A stretch of 33,370 bases of DNA, taken from the NCBI GenBank assembly GCA_038198445.1, contig JBBPZZ010000135.1, forward strand, positions 1-33,370, written 5' to 3'. Of this stretch, positions 1-8,057 are shown in pieces; the first letter of the stretch is position 1, and each line of letters begins with the position of its first letter. The position numbers were made by a program, and so were the translations under genes. Origin of the DNA: JACDDK01 sp038198445 (GTDB lineage: Bacteria; Actinomycetota; Rubrobacteria; Rubrobacterales; Rubrobacteraceae). The notes under the pieces were generated by a model. It saw only the letters and a list, made by a program, of their open reading frames with translations, did no database searches and had not been told where the DNA came from.

Positions 1-2
1 AC

Positions 3-71
3 TCCATCGAGGGAAAACCGGACGCGCCCGCGAAGCGCAAGAAGAAAAAGGGCAAGAAGAAGCGGGCGTGA
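3..71 (+). CDS. C-terminal tail of an upstream protein (partial)
   Basis: Only 22 codons and a TGA stop are in the window. The visible residues end in a strongly basic Lys/Arg-rich tail (KRKKKKGKKKRA). Such tails occur on RNA helicases, ribosome-associated GTPases and other nucleic-acid-binding proteins, but nothing here identifies the family. The frame is chosen because it alone gives a low-complexity basic tail ending at a stop just before the next gene's leader. Confidence 0.5.
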   Translation, partial: SIEGKPDAPAKRKKKKGKKKRA

Positions 72-122
72 CGAGGATACGTTTCCGATAGAATCGGTCG
101 GCAGGCCACGTTCGGAGGAGAT

Positions 123-1298
123 TTGGAGCTACGCAAGTATCGGATGGAGGACCGTGGAGCGCTGGCGCGGCTGGCGAAGACGGCCTTCGGGGATCCTGGT
201 GGGTCCGGTTACTGGGAGAGCTACTACGGTCCCGAGAATGCGCGGCTGGATCCTGAGCAGGTCCACGTTATCGAGGAGGATGGCGAGCCCCGCGCGACGG
301 CGACGGTGCTGCCGCTGGAGATCTTCGTGGATGGCGAGCCGGTCCCGATGGGCGGGGTTGCGGCGGTTACGGCGCATCCAGCCTACCGGCGGCGCGGTTA
401 CGCGGGAGAGCTGATGCGTGCCGCGTTGCGCGACATGCGCGAGCGTGGCACGCACCTCTCAATGCTCTGGCCCTTCGCCCACGCCTTCTACCGCGCCTAC
501 GGCTGGGAGCTCGCTGGAGAGACCATCTCCTACACCCTCAAGCCGACCGACCTTCCGGCCAGTCCCGAGCAGAAGCACGTGCGGGCCTACCGGGAAGAAG
601 ACCTACCGCGCATGAGAGAGCTGCTCGAAGCCGAGGCATCCGGGCATCTTCTCTGCGTGCGCCGGGGCGAGGGTCGATGGAAACAGTACCTTGCGCGCAA
701 AGACGTGGAAGCCGCCGTCTACGAGCGTGACGGCCGCGTCGACGGGTACATGCTCTACCAGATGTCCGAATGGAGCGACCGCGCTCCTGAGCGCACCCTT
801 GAAGTCCCCGAGATGGTCGCCGGGACTCTGCAGGCGCGGGAAGCTCTGATCTCCTTCATGGCCGTCCAGGATCCGTTGGTCTTCGGGCTAAAGTATTCGA
901 CCCCGCGCGGCGAGCCCTTGCATCCCTACCTCCAAAGCTCCCACGTAAAGGCAGAGATAGAGACGCAGTTCATGCTGCGTCTGGTGGACGTGGAAGGCGC
1001 GCTGAGGTTCAAGGATCTACGGGGAGGTCCACTCGTCCTCCAAATCTCAGACGACATCATTTCGGAGAATGCCGGAGATTATACGGTTGCGAACGGCGAA
1101 GTAACCTGCGGCGCCGAGGCGGAGGAGCGGGTCTCGCTCGACGTGCGAGGGCTCGCGCAGCTCTATGCCGGATACCTTCCCGCGCGCCAGCTTGCACGGC
1201 ACGGGCTCGTCGCGACCGGTTCGCCGGAAGCGTTGGATCTCCTTGAGGCGCACTTTCCGGTTGGGGATCCATGGGTGTCGGAACCGAATCACTTCTAA
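123..1298 (+). CDS. Eis-like GNAT N-acetyltransferase
   Basis: Predicted acetyl-CoA-dependent N-acetyltransferase of the Eis family, cytoplasmic, 391 aa (Eis proteins are about 400 aa). The start is TTG, placed by GGAGGAG a few bases upstream. The first GNAT fold holds the acetyl-CoA pyrophosphate loop around residues 85-95 (HPAYRRRGYAG). A second degenerate GNAT domain and an SCP2-like C-terminal domain fit the length. Two Eis catalytic features look conserved: a Tyr at about 126 in FYRAYGWE (the general acid in Eis) and a C-terminal Phe whose free carboxylate serves as base in Eis (this protein ends PNHF). Family members acetylate amines, including aminoglycosides in mycobacteria; the substrate here is unknown. 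It appears monocistronic, as a promoter-like box separates it from the next gene. Confidence 0.85.
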   Translation: MELRKYRMEDRGALARLAKTAFGDPGGSGYWESYYGPENARLDPEQVHVIEEDGEPRATATVLPLEIFVDGEPVPMGGVAAVTAHPAYRRRGYAGELMRAALRDMRERGTHLSMLWPFAHAFYRAYGWELAGETISYTLKPTDLPASPEQKHVRAYREEDLPRMRELLEAEASGHLLCVRRGEGRWKQYLARKDVEAAVYERDGRVDGYMLYQMSEWSDRAPERTLEVPEMVAGTLQAREALISFMAVQDPLVFGLKYSTPRGEPLHPYLQSSHVKAEIETQFMLRLVDVEGALRFKDLRGGPLVLQISDDIISENAGDYTVANGEVTCGAEAEERVSLDVRGLAQLYAGYLPARQLARHGLVATGSPEALDLLEAHFPVGDPWVSEPNHF

Positions 1299-1350
1299 AA
1301 CTCAGCGGGCAGCCCGCGAGAGCGGCCGGAGTCTGTCGTCGGATAGCTAA

Positions 1351-1356
1351 TATACT
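1351..1356 (+). promoter_or_regulatory. Probable -10 box for the FGD-like gene
   Basis: TATACT lies 29 nt before the ATG at 1386, and AAGGAG (1375-1380) sits 5 nt before that ATG. No convincing -35 hexamer is visible at 16-18 nt spacing. Confidence 0.4.
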
Positions 1357-1385
1357 GTCCATTCTCAAGCGACCAAGGAGACCAC

Positions 1386-2387
1386 ATGAAGACCACGGGA
1401 ACGGTTGGATACGCGGCGATGTTCGAGCAGTTCCATCCCACGGACTTGCTGAAGTATTGCAAGGTCGCGGAGGAGTCCGGCTTCACCTCCGTAATGGCCT
1501 CGGACCACTTCCACCCCTGGACCCCAGACCAGGGCCAGAGCGCCTTCGTCTGGTCCTGGCTCGGCGCCCTCGGCGCTACCACGAACCTCCGTTTCGGTAC
1601 CGGCGTAACCCCGCCCGGTTTCCGCTACCATCCCGCCATCATCGCCCAGGCCGCCGCCACGCTCGAAGCGATGTATCCTGGACGTTTCTGGCTCGGACTC
1701 GGCGCGGGTGAGGCGCTCAACGAGCACGTCGTCGGCAACTACTGGCCCGAAGCTCCGACGAGGCTTCGCATACTCATGGAATCCATAGAGGTCATCCGCA
1801 AGCTGTTTACCGGAAAGGTCGTGAAGTACGCAGGGGAGTACATAACCCTTGAGAGCGCGAAGCTCTACACGATGCCCGACACGCCGCCCCCGATCTACGT
1901 GGCGACCGCCGGTCCCTTACAGAGCCGCCGAACGGGCGAGTTCTGTGATGGCATCATCACCGTGGGAGCGCCGGACGAGAAGATCCAGATGCTCATGGAG
2001 AAGTTCGAGGAGGGTGCGCGCCGGGCGGACAAGGACCCATCCGAGATGCCGCGTATGATCCAACTTCACGTCTCCTGGGCCGAGACTCAGGAAGAAGCCG
2101 AACAGCAAGCCGTAAAAGAGTGGCCCAATGGCGGCATGCCCTTCCCCAAAGGCGACATCCGCAACCCCGAGGACTTCGCCGCGATGGCGAATCAGGTAAG
2201 CGTCGAGAACTTCAAGAACCGCGTCCTGATGAGCGCCGACCTAGACGAGCACCTCGAGCATCTCCAGAAATACGTGGACCTCGGCTTCGACGAAGTCTAC
2301 GTCCACAACGTCGGGCGCAACCAGGAGGAGTTCATTCGCGCCTACGGCGAGCGCGTCATCCCCAAGCTAAAGTGGCCGACCGAGTAG
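1386..2387 (+). CDS. LLM-class F420-dependent oxidoreductase, FGD-like
   Basis: Luciferase-like TIM-barrel oxidoreductase of 333 aa, close in length and motifs to F420-dependent glucose-6-phosphate dehydrogenase (FGD1, 336 aa). Visible matches include SDHFHPW at 39-45 (His41 and Trp45 correspond to catalytic His40 and Trp44 of FGD1) and GAGEALNE around Glu109, the FGD1 catalytic acid. By recalled alignment, the phosphate-binding Lys259 and Arg283 of FGD1 correspond to Lys252 and Arg276, but FGD1 Lys198 falls on Pro193. F420 binding is therefore likely, while glucose-6-phosphate as substrate is doubtful. The start is ATG behind AAGGAG. It converges on the MOSC gene with only 14 bp between the stops. 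Confidence 0.85.
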   Translation: MKTTGTVGYAAMFEQFHPTDLLKYCKVAEESGFTSVMASDHFHPWTPDQGQSAFVWSWLGALGATTNLRFGTGVTPPGFRYHPAIIAQAAATLEAMYPGRFWLGLGAGEALNEHVVGNYWPEAPTRLRILMESIEVIRKLFTGKVVKYAGEYITLESAKLYTMPDTPPPIYVATAGPLQSRRTGEFCDGIITVGAPDEKIQMLMEKFEEGARRADKDPSEMPRMIQLHVSWAETQEEAEQQAVKEWPNGGMPFPKGDIRNPEDFAAMANQVSVENFKNRVLMSADLDEHLEHLQKYVDLGFDEVYVHNVGRNQEEFIRAYGERVIPKLKWPTE

Positions 2388-2401
2388 ACTTCTATAGCGG
2401 G

Positions 2402-3232
2402 CTATCGTATGGTCGTGACGGCATCTCCGAACTGGATGCTACCGCCAGAGACTACGTCGGCACGCAGACCGCCGCGATGTACGAGGCCGCGTAGAACTCC
2501 CGGTTTGGTTAGTTTTTCGAGATGAGCGCAGGGTTCGCAGCGGCGTTGACCGAAGCATTCGACATCGCCGATGCGGAAGTGGTTTCCGATCAGTGCGTCC
2601 AGCGAGATGCCGCGAACGATGATGTTCCGCCGGGCGTCGGCGGGAGCTAGTTCGACACCGCTTGCGTTTAACTCCTCTAGGGCTTCGGCTTCGACGAGCG
2701 TGAGATCGTAGCCTCTTCCGTTCGGGTCCGAGAAGGTGCCCGCGCCTTGAGCGTAGCGGTCGCCTTTCAGGCCGCGGCCAGCTAAGGCTTCAGCGGATTG
2801 GAGGTCTTTCATCGGGGCTTCGGCTTCTTCGGACACGGAGATCATCTCTACAAAGCCTTCGCCGGTAACTGCCACCGAACGGTCAACGCCGGTTGCTTTC
2901 TGGGGATTGTGAGCCGCGAGAACGAATGCGGCATCGACTTTGACGGAGCCTTCGACCTTATCCTCTGAGGGATCGAAGACTACACCCGGTGGAGCGCCGA
3001 ACATCACGACCCACGTGCCGGAGTCGCTCCGGCGACCGAGAAAGCGGCCCGGCCACTCGAAGTCTTCGGGGGACTCGACTGGTACGAGCCCGCGGTTTGA
3101 CAGAGCGAGCCACTGTCTCAGTTCTACGCCGCCATCGCCGGGGATCTCCGAAGCATCGAGATTCAGCAGGTGCGCGACGCAGACGGTAAGCGATAGAGCT
3201 TCCGTTTTGCCGAGCTCGTAGTTCGGGCTCAT
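2402..3232 (-). CDS. MOSC domain-containing protein
   Basis: The C-terminal half (about residues 125-275) is a MOSC domain, the sulfur-carrier fold related to the molybdenum cofactor sulfurase C-terminus. It shows GRGLKGDRYA near 152-161, RRNIIVRGISLDAL near 201-214, and the cysteine-bearing GQRRCEPCAHL segment (Cys232, Cys235), where the family's persulfide-carrying Cys lies. The N-terminal 120 residues do not resemble the usual MOSC_N beta-barrel and I do not recognise them. Stand-alone MOSC proteins such as YiiM reduce N-hydroxylated compounds with Mo cofactor, but the substrate here cannot be inferred. The ATG start follows GGAAAGAGA on the minus strand. Confidence is high for the domain and low for the role. 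Confidence 0.8.
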   Translation of the reverse strand: MSPNYELGKTEALSLTVCVAHLLNLDASEIPGDGGVELRQWLALSNRGLVPVESPEDFEWPGRFLGRRSDSGTWVVMFGAPPGVVFDPSEDKVEGSVKVDAAFVLAAHNPQKATGVDRSVAVTGEGFVEMISVSEEAEAPMKDLQSAEALAGRGLKGDRYAQGAGTFSDPNGRGYDLTLVEAEALEELNASGVELAPADARRNIIVRGISLDALIGNHFRIGDVECFGQRRCEPCAHLEKLTKPGVLRGLVHRGGLRADVVSGGSIQFGDAVTTIR

Positions 3233-3427
3233 AAGTTATCTCTTTCCGCTAACCTTGTACATTTCTTTTAATTTGAGGCGACTCTACAGAAGATCGGTAT
3301 GGATCTCAAGCGAACGAGTCCTCCTCCGTGGCTGTCTAGGGTGAGCTCAGATTCGGAGCTCTTCTTCTGAGCGTGATATTGATGCTCATTCGTTTGCCGG
3401 GACAAACAGGTGGCTGCGCCGCGAGTT

Positions 3428-3433
3428 TATAAT
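3428..3433 (+). promoter_or_regulatory. Consensus -10 box (TATAAT) upstream of the NCS1 permease
   Basis: A perfect TATAAT lies in the 293-bp gap between the divergent MOSC and permease genes, about 92 nt before the permease ATG. No good -35 is visible. The implied leader of about 85 nt is long enough for regulation, and GGGAGG (3511-3516) is the ribosome-binding site. I see no recognisable riboswitch or other gene in 3233-3525. Confidence 0.45.
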
Positions 3434-3525
3434 TAGCCCTCGGGCCAAAGCATTCGTTAGTAAGTCTCCCGTAGCATTCTGCTTACAAGGTTGGTTACAG
3501 GCGATGTTAGCGGGAGGTTTTTCGG

Positions 3526-5010
3526 ATGAGTGCTGTTATTGGTCAAAACGAGCGCTTCGATCCCACTCTCTACAACAAGGACCTCGCGCCGATTCCGGAG
3601 GAGCGGCGCAACTGGAGCTGGGTCAACTACTCGACCGTCTGGATGGGGATGGTCCACAACGTGGTTGCGTACACGACGGCGGCTCTCCTGGTTCAGCAGG
3701 GGATGAGCCCGTGGCAGGCGTTGGGCGCGGTCACGGTAGCGAATGTAATCCTCATACTCGCGATGGTGGCGAATAGTATCGCGGGGTCCAAGTACGGGCT
3801 GCCGTTCCCGGTGCTCTTGAGGGCGTCGTTCGGGAGGCACGGGGCGCAGATACCGGTCTTTATACGGGCGTTCGTGGCGATCTTCTGGTTCGCGGTGCAG
3901 ACTTACGTGGGCAGCCAGGCGGTCGGCGCGATCCTCGGGAGCGTCATCCGCGGCTGGAACTCGCTCGACTTCTCCTTACTGGGCATGGGGTTGAACGCCT
4001 GGATCTCTTTTGCTCTGTTCTGGGCTTTGCACGCTTACATCATCTTCCACGGCATGGAGCGTATTAAATTCTTCGAGCTTTGGGCCGGACCGATAGTAAT
4101 CGTGGGGGGACTCGCTCTGGTGGTCTGGGCTATCGGTGCCGCCGGCGGGGTTGCGCCGCTCTTCGACCAGCCGAGCAAGCTCGCGCCGGGCGAGTTCTGG
4201 CCGCTCTTCGCCATCTCGGTCACCGGCCTCATCTCCGTCTGGAGTACGCTGGTGCTCAACATCCCGGACTTCACGCGCTTCTCGCGCTCTCAGAAGGACC
4301 AGATGACCGGCCAGATCATCGGCCTGCCCCTGACTACTATCCTCTTCTCCGTGGTGAGCATCACCATCACGGCCGGTTCGACGATCGCATTCGGCAAGAC
4401 CATCGCCGACCCGGTGAAGCTCATACAGGCTTTCGACAACCCTATAATCCTCCTTATCGGCGGTGCGGTTATCCTTATCGCCACGCTCTCGGTGAACGTT
4501 GCCGCCAACATCGTCTCTCCGGCCTACGACCTGGTGAACATGTTTCCGAGAAGGCTCACGTTCGTCTCGGCCGGTCTCCTCTCCATCGTCATCGGCGTTC
4601 TGTACATGCCCTGGCTCTGGATGGACAACGCCTCCACGATCTTCGCCGTGCTCGGCTATATCGGCGGGGCGCTGGGTCCGGTCGCCGGGATCATGCTCGC
4701 CGACTTCTACCTGGTGAGGCGCCGCAACTACAACCTTGAGAGCTTCTACGTAACGGATGGCGATTACGAGTACTCGAAAGGCTGGAACCTGCGCGCTATC
4801 GCCGCGGCTGCTCTAGGGTTACTGATCGCTTTCGTTGGCGTCTACGCTCCGCTCCTGGGCTTCGAGTCCGTCGGTGTGCTCGCGGGCTACACCTGGTTCC
4901 TCGGGCTCGCAGTAGCGTTCATCGCTTACACGTTCTTGATGCGCTCCGTGCGCGCACAGAACGAGGATGCCGCCGAGCCAGCCATGGAGATCGCTCCAGA
5001 GCTTTCGTAG
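3526..5010 (+). CDS. NCS1-family nucleobase/hydantoin:cation symporter
   Basis: Twelve-helix permease of 494 aa of the nucleobase:cation symporter-1 family (uracil, allantoin, cytosine, hydantoin), in the cytoplasmic membrane. Family marks are NKDLAP (18-23), the loop SKYGLPFPVLLRASFG (about 88-103), and a helix-3 WFAVQT motif whose Trp and Gln are in the same W-x3-Q relation as substrate-contacting Trp117 and Gln121 of the hydantoin transporter Mhp1. LNIPDFTRF near residue 244 is also typical. The start is ATG behind GGGAGG. It heads the pyrimidine catabolism island and a strong hairpin follows its stop, so it may be transcribed separately from the enzymes. Substrate is inferred from neighbours only (uracil, thymine or hydantoin-like rings). 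Confidence 0.9.
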   Translation: MSAVIGQNERFDPTLYNKDLAPIPEERRNWSWVNYSTVWMGMVHNVVAYTTAALLVQQGMSPWQALGAVTVANVILILAMVANSIAGSKYGLPFPVLLRASFGRHGAQIPVFIRAFVAIFWFAVQTYVGSQAVGAILGSVIRGWNSLDFSLLGMGLNAWISFALFWALHAYIIFHGMERIKFFELWAGPIVIVGGLALVVWAIGAAGGVAPLFDQPSKLAPGEFWPLFAISVTGLISVWSTLVLNIPDFTRFSRSQKDQMTGQIIGLPLTTILFSVVSITITAGSTIAFGKTIADPVKLIQAFDNPIILLIGGAVILIATLSVNVAANIVSPAYDLVNMFPRRLTFVSAGLLSIVIGVLYMPWLWMDNASTIFAVLGYIGGALGPVAGIMLADFYLVRRRNYNLESFYVTDGDYEYSKGWNLRAIAAAALGLLIAFVGVYAPLLGFESVGVLAGYTWFLGLAVAFIAYTFLMRSVRAQNEDAAEPAMEIAPELS

Positions 5011-5033
5011 GCAAAGCCGGTAACTCGTTGTTG

Positions 5034-5075
5034 GGAGGACTGTTCGTTCAAGACAGGACAGCCCTCCTGTCCTGT
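5034..5075 (+). terminator. Strong hairpin after the permease, terminator or attenuator
   Basis: ACAGGACAG (5053-5061) and CTGTCCTGT (5067-5075) form a perfect 9-bp stem with a CCCTC loop. There is no following T-run, so it may be a non-canonical terminator or an mRNA-stabilising hairpin. GGAGGACTGT (5034-5043) can instead pair with 5058-5067 over 10 positions with one mismatch, which would exclude the 9-bp stem. Confidence 0.5.
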
Positions 5076-5153
5076 AGGTGACTCGTAGGACCTCCTTGAG
5101 TGTCGGACCGGCCTTCGTCGTGCTTGGGGCCAGGTGACGGAGAGGGGAAAGTA

Positions 5154-5318
5154 GTGTTGCTCTACGGCCGGATAATGCTTCAGTACTTCAACGGCATGGA
5201 CGTCTCATTCTTCGCGGGCGCGCTGGTCGCCGGAAGCCTGTACTATGTCCTTCAGGGACAGCGGAGCGGCGCGGAAGCACCGGCACGGGAGACCACTCCG
5301 GCTGGAGAAGGATCCTAA
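5154..5318 (+). CDS. Small single-TM protein resembling an NCS1 permease C-terminus
   Basis: An ORF of about 54 aa using GTG at 5154 (or TTG at 5157) behind GGAGAGGGG; the frame is open from GTG 5100 but no Shine-Dalgarno supports that start. It has one hydrophobic segment (FNGMDVSFFAGALVAGSLYY) followed by a polar Glu/Arg-rich tail. The segment looks like the last transmembrane helix of NCS1 permeases (a G-x-x-V-A-G-x-x-Y-Y pattern), and the tail resembles that of the second permease at 9329. It is either the remnant of a third permease that lost its first 11 helices, or a small accessory membrane protein. It lies 16 bp before hydA and is probably co-transcribed with it. Confidence 0.5.
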   Translation: MLLYGRIMLQYFNGMDVSFFAGALVAGSLYYVLQGQRSGAEAPARETTPAGEGS

Positions 5319-5334
5319 CGGAAAGGAGTCCAGG

Positions 5335-6741
5335 ATGAGCAAACTACTATTCACCGGCGGTACCGTCGTGACCGCCGAGGGCAGTTACCCGGCGGACGTG
5401 CTGGTCGAGGACGAGAAGATTTTAGCCGTCGGAACGAGTCTGGATACCGAGGACGCGGAGACGGTAGATGCGTCCGGCAAACTGGTGATGCCGGGCTTTA
5501 TAGACGCGCACACGCACATGGACATGCCTTTCGGCGGCACGATGACCGCCGACGACTGGGCGACCGGCACGGAAGCCGCCGCAGCGGGCGGGACCACCAT
5601 GATCGTCGACTTCGCCCTTCAGGAAGAGGGCGGTACGCTCGCCGGAGCCTTCGATACCTGGACGGAGAAGGCCACGGGCAAAGCCGTAATAGATTACGGT
5701 TTTCACGTCGCGATCACCGACCTGCGCGACGATATAAAGACCGAGTTGCCGAGCCTCGCCGAGAAGGGCGTCGCGTCGGTCAAGATATTCATGGCCTACA
5801 AGGGTACGCCACTCTACACCGAGGACGACGACCTCTTCGAGACGCTGCAACTCTCGAAGGAGGCGGGCGTGCTGGTACTCGTCCACGCGGAGAACGGGGA
5901 TGTGATCTCCAAGCTGCAGGAGCTGGCGCTGGCTCGCGGTGACATCGCCCCCAAGTTCCACGCCCTTACCCGCCCGCCGGAGGTCGAGGCTGAAGCGACG
6001 AACCGCGCCATCCGGTTCGCCGAAGTAGCAGGAGCCCCGATCCTGGTCGTCCACGTCTCCTGCGCCCCCGCGCTGGAGGCGATCCACCTCGCCCACGAAC
6101 GCGGCCAGACGGTCTACGCCGAGACCTGCCCGCAATATTTCGCCCTCGAGTACGAAGACTTAGCCCGCGAGGGCTTCGAGGGCGCGAAGTACGTATGCTC
6201 GCCGCCCCTGCGCGACCCGTCGAACCGGCCGGCGCTCTGGAACGGGCTCAAGACCGGCGACCTGCAAATCTTCGGCTCCGACCACTGCTCGTTCAATTAC
6301 GAGGGGCAGAAGGAGCTCGGCAGGGACAACTTCGTCAACATCCCGAACGGATTGCCCGGCGCCGAGGAGCGGGCGATGACGCTCTGGACGCTCGGCGTGC
6401 GCGAAGGCAAGCTCTCGGAGAACCAGTTCGTCGCCGTGCTCTCGACGAACCAGGCGCGAATCTACGGCGCCTACCCGAAGAAAGGTACGCTGGCGCCCGG
6501 CGCGGACGCGGACATCGTACTGTGGGACCCGGAACTCTCGATCACCGCGACGGTCGAGAACCGGCACGGCAACGTGGATTACACTCCCTACGAGGGCATG
6601 GAGTTTCGTGGCGGCCCATCCTCTGTGTACGTGCGGGGCGGGTTGGTCTATAAAGATGGTGATGTCGTCGGTGAGCGTGGCTCGGGAAGGTTCGTCGAGC
6701 GGAGGTTCACGGCGACGAAGGGATTGGAGGCGCGGGTATGA
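5335..6741 (+). CDS. hydA: Dihydropyrimidinase / D-hydantoinase
   Basis: Cyclic-amide hydrolase of 468 aa that opens 5,6-dihydropyrimidines (dihydrouracil to N-carbamoyl-beta-alanine) or 5-substituted hydantoins; cytoplasmic, binuclear zinc. All expected ligands are present: His59 and His61 (DAHTHMD), the carboxylated Lys150 (SVKIFMAYKG), His184 (VHAENGD), His240 (VVHVSCAPA) and Asp316 (GSDHCSFNYEGQK). The substrate-stabilising Tyr155 is also present. The ATG at 5335 behind AAGGAGT is chosen over in-frame codons upstream because the fold starts MSKLLFTGG. It overlaps the next gene by 4 bp (ATGA). The neighbouring amidohydrolase and beta-amino-acid type transaminase favour the pyrimidine pathway. 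Confidence 0.93.
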   Translation: MSKLLFTGGTVVTAEGSYPADVLVEDEKILAVGTSLDTEDAETVDASGKLVMPGFIDAHTHMDMPFGGTMTADDWATGTEAAAAGGTTMIVDFALQEEGGTLAGAFDTWTEKATGKAVIDYGFHVAITDLRDDIKTELPSLAEKGVASVKIFMAYKGTPLYTEDDDLFETLQLSKEAGVLVLVHAENGDVISKLQELALARGDIAPKFHALTRPPEVEAEATNRAIRFAEVAGAPILVVHVSCAPALEAIHLAHERGQTVYAETCPQYFALEYEDLAREGFEGAKYVCSPPLRDPSNRPALWNGLKTGDLQIFGSDHCSFNYEGQKELGRDNFVNIPNGLPGAEERAMTLWTLGVREGKLSENQFVAVLSTNQARIYGAYPKKGTLAPGADADIVLWDPELSITATVENRHGNVDYTPYEGMEFRGGPSSVYVRGGLVYKDGDVVGERGSGRFVERRFTATKGLEARV

Positions 6742-8057
6742 CGAATCCGGGAAAGCTACTCAAGAGGCACAAGGCGGTTATACCGGAGTGGATCTCCCTC
6801 TACTACGACGAGCCGATGGAGCTCTCGCACGGCGAGGGCTTCAAGGTGTGGGATTCCGCGGGCAACGAGTATTTGGACTTCTTCGGCGGCATCGTCACCA
6901 CGATCAGCGGCCACAACATCCCGGAGATCGTCGAGGCGATACGGGAGCAGGCTGGAAAGATCCTGCACTCCTCGACCCTCTACCTGATAGAGCACCAGGT
7001 AAAGCTGGCGGAGAAGTTGATCTCGCTCTCCCCGATCTCCGGCGACCAGAAGGTGTTCTTCGTCAGCAGCGGCAGCGAGGCGAACGAGGCGGCGCTGCTC
7101 TTCGCGACGCAGCACCGCCGATCCAGCGAGATCCTCGCCCTGCGCGGCTCCTACCACGGCGGATCTTTCGGGACCATGGGCATAACGGGCCAGGGCTCGT
7201 GGCGGCCCACCTCGCGCTCCGCCCTGGACGTAACCTACGCGATGCCCCCGCACCACGCCTATAGCTCGCTCTACGGCCCCTACAAAAAAGGCGACCCGGA
7301 GTTCGCCCGCGCCTGCGCCGACGACCTCCGCAACGTCATACAGACGGCCACCACCGGCCACGTCGCCGCGTTCATCGCCGAGCCGATACAGGGCGTTGGC
7401 GGCTTTATAGAGCTGCCGCCCGAGTACATAGCAGGGGTGAAAGAAGTGCTGGACGAGACCGGCATCCTCTACATCTCGGACGAGGTGCAGACGGCGTTTG
7501 GCCGGACTGGCTCCCATTTCTGGGGGATAGAGGAGTCCGGGATCGAGCCGGACATGATCACGATGGCGAAAGGCCTCGGTAACGGCCTAGCCATCGGTGC
7601 CGTGATGGGCCGCGCCGACATACTCGACTCAATCTCCGGCAAGCTCCACGTCTCGACCTTCGGCGGCAACCACGTCGCCTCCGCCGGCGCGCTCGCCAAC
7701 CTGGAGTACATACTAAAGAACGACCTCCAGAAGAACGCCGACGAGGTCGGCGGCTACCTCAAGGACCGCCTAGTAAAGATGGCGAAGGACAGCCCGGTCG
7801 TCGGCGAGGTGCGCGGGCGCGGCCTGATGCTGGCCCTGGAGATGGTCGGGCCGGATGGTGAGCCCAACCCGTCAGCCGCCGTGCGCTTTATGCAGGCGTG
7901 CCGGGAGCGCGGAGTGCTCGTCGGCAAGGGTGGCATCGGGGCGAACGCGCTCCGCATCTCGCCGCCGCTAACCATCACCCGCGAGGCCGCCGAAGAGGCC
8001 GCCAACGCCTTCGAGGAGGCGCTGGCGGAGATCGGGGCGAAAGAGAAGGTCGGCTGA
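6738..8057 (+). CDS. Class III PLP aminotransferase, probable beta-alanine transaminase
   Basis: Fold-type I PLP enzyme of 439 aa. Visible motifs are SGSEANEAA at 111-119 (phosphate site), SYHGGSFGTMG near 138-148, DEVQTAFGRTG with Asp248 (pyridine N contact), and the Schiff-base Lys278 in MAKGLGNG. The sequence resembles the AGXT2 / 3-aminoisobutyrate-pyruvate group of the acetylornithine/GABA aminotransferase family. In this context the likely reaction is beta-alanine (or 3-aminoisobutyrate from thymine) plus an oxo-acid giving malonate semialdehyde (or methylmalonate semialdehyde). Its start overlaps the hydA stop (ATGA) and its stop overlaps the next start (TGATG), so translation is tightly coupled across three enzymes. 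The amino acceptor cannot be read from sequence. Confidence 0.9.
   Translation: MTNPGKLLKRHKAVIPEWISLYYDEPMELSHGEGFKVWDSAGNEYLDFFGGIVTTISGHNIPEIVEAIREQAGKILHSSTLYLIEHQVKLAEKLISLSPISGDQKVFFVSSGSEANEAALLFATQHRRSSEILALRGSYHGGSFGTMGITGQGSWRPTSRSALDVTYAMPPHHAYSSLYGPYKKGDPEFARACADDLRNVIQTATTGHVAAFIAEPIQGVGGFIELPPEYIAGVKEVLDETGILYISDEVQTAFGRTGSHFWGIEESGIEPDMITMAKGLGNGLAIGAVMGRADILDSISGKLHVSTFGGNHVASAGALANLEYILKNDLQKNADEVGGYLKDRLVKMAKDSPVVGEVRGRGLMLALEMVGPDGEPNPSAAVRFMQACRERGVLVGKGGIGANALRISPPLTITREAAEEAANAFEEALAEIGAKEKVG

Noticed and set aside
1386..2387. Calling this gene fgd (true glucose-6-phosphate dehydrogenase)
   Set aside because: One of the phosphate-binding lysines is replaced, so I keep it as FGD-like.
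2388..2415. Small hairpin ATAGC/GCTAT between convergent LLM and MOSC genes
   Set aside because: Stem of 5 bp and loop of about 2 nt, no T-run; too weak to call a terminator.
3233..3525. Search for a riboswitch before the first NCS1 permease
   Set aside because: Only a -10 box and a ribosome site are convincing; no purine-riboswitch-like or other conserved core was recognised.
5422..6135. 237-codon minus-strand frame inside hydA
   Set aside because: Antisense shadow of a gene with all metal ligands; no ribosome-binding site or motif.
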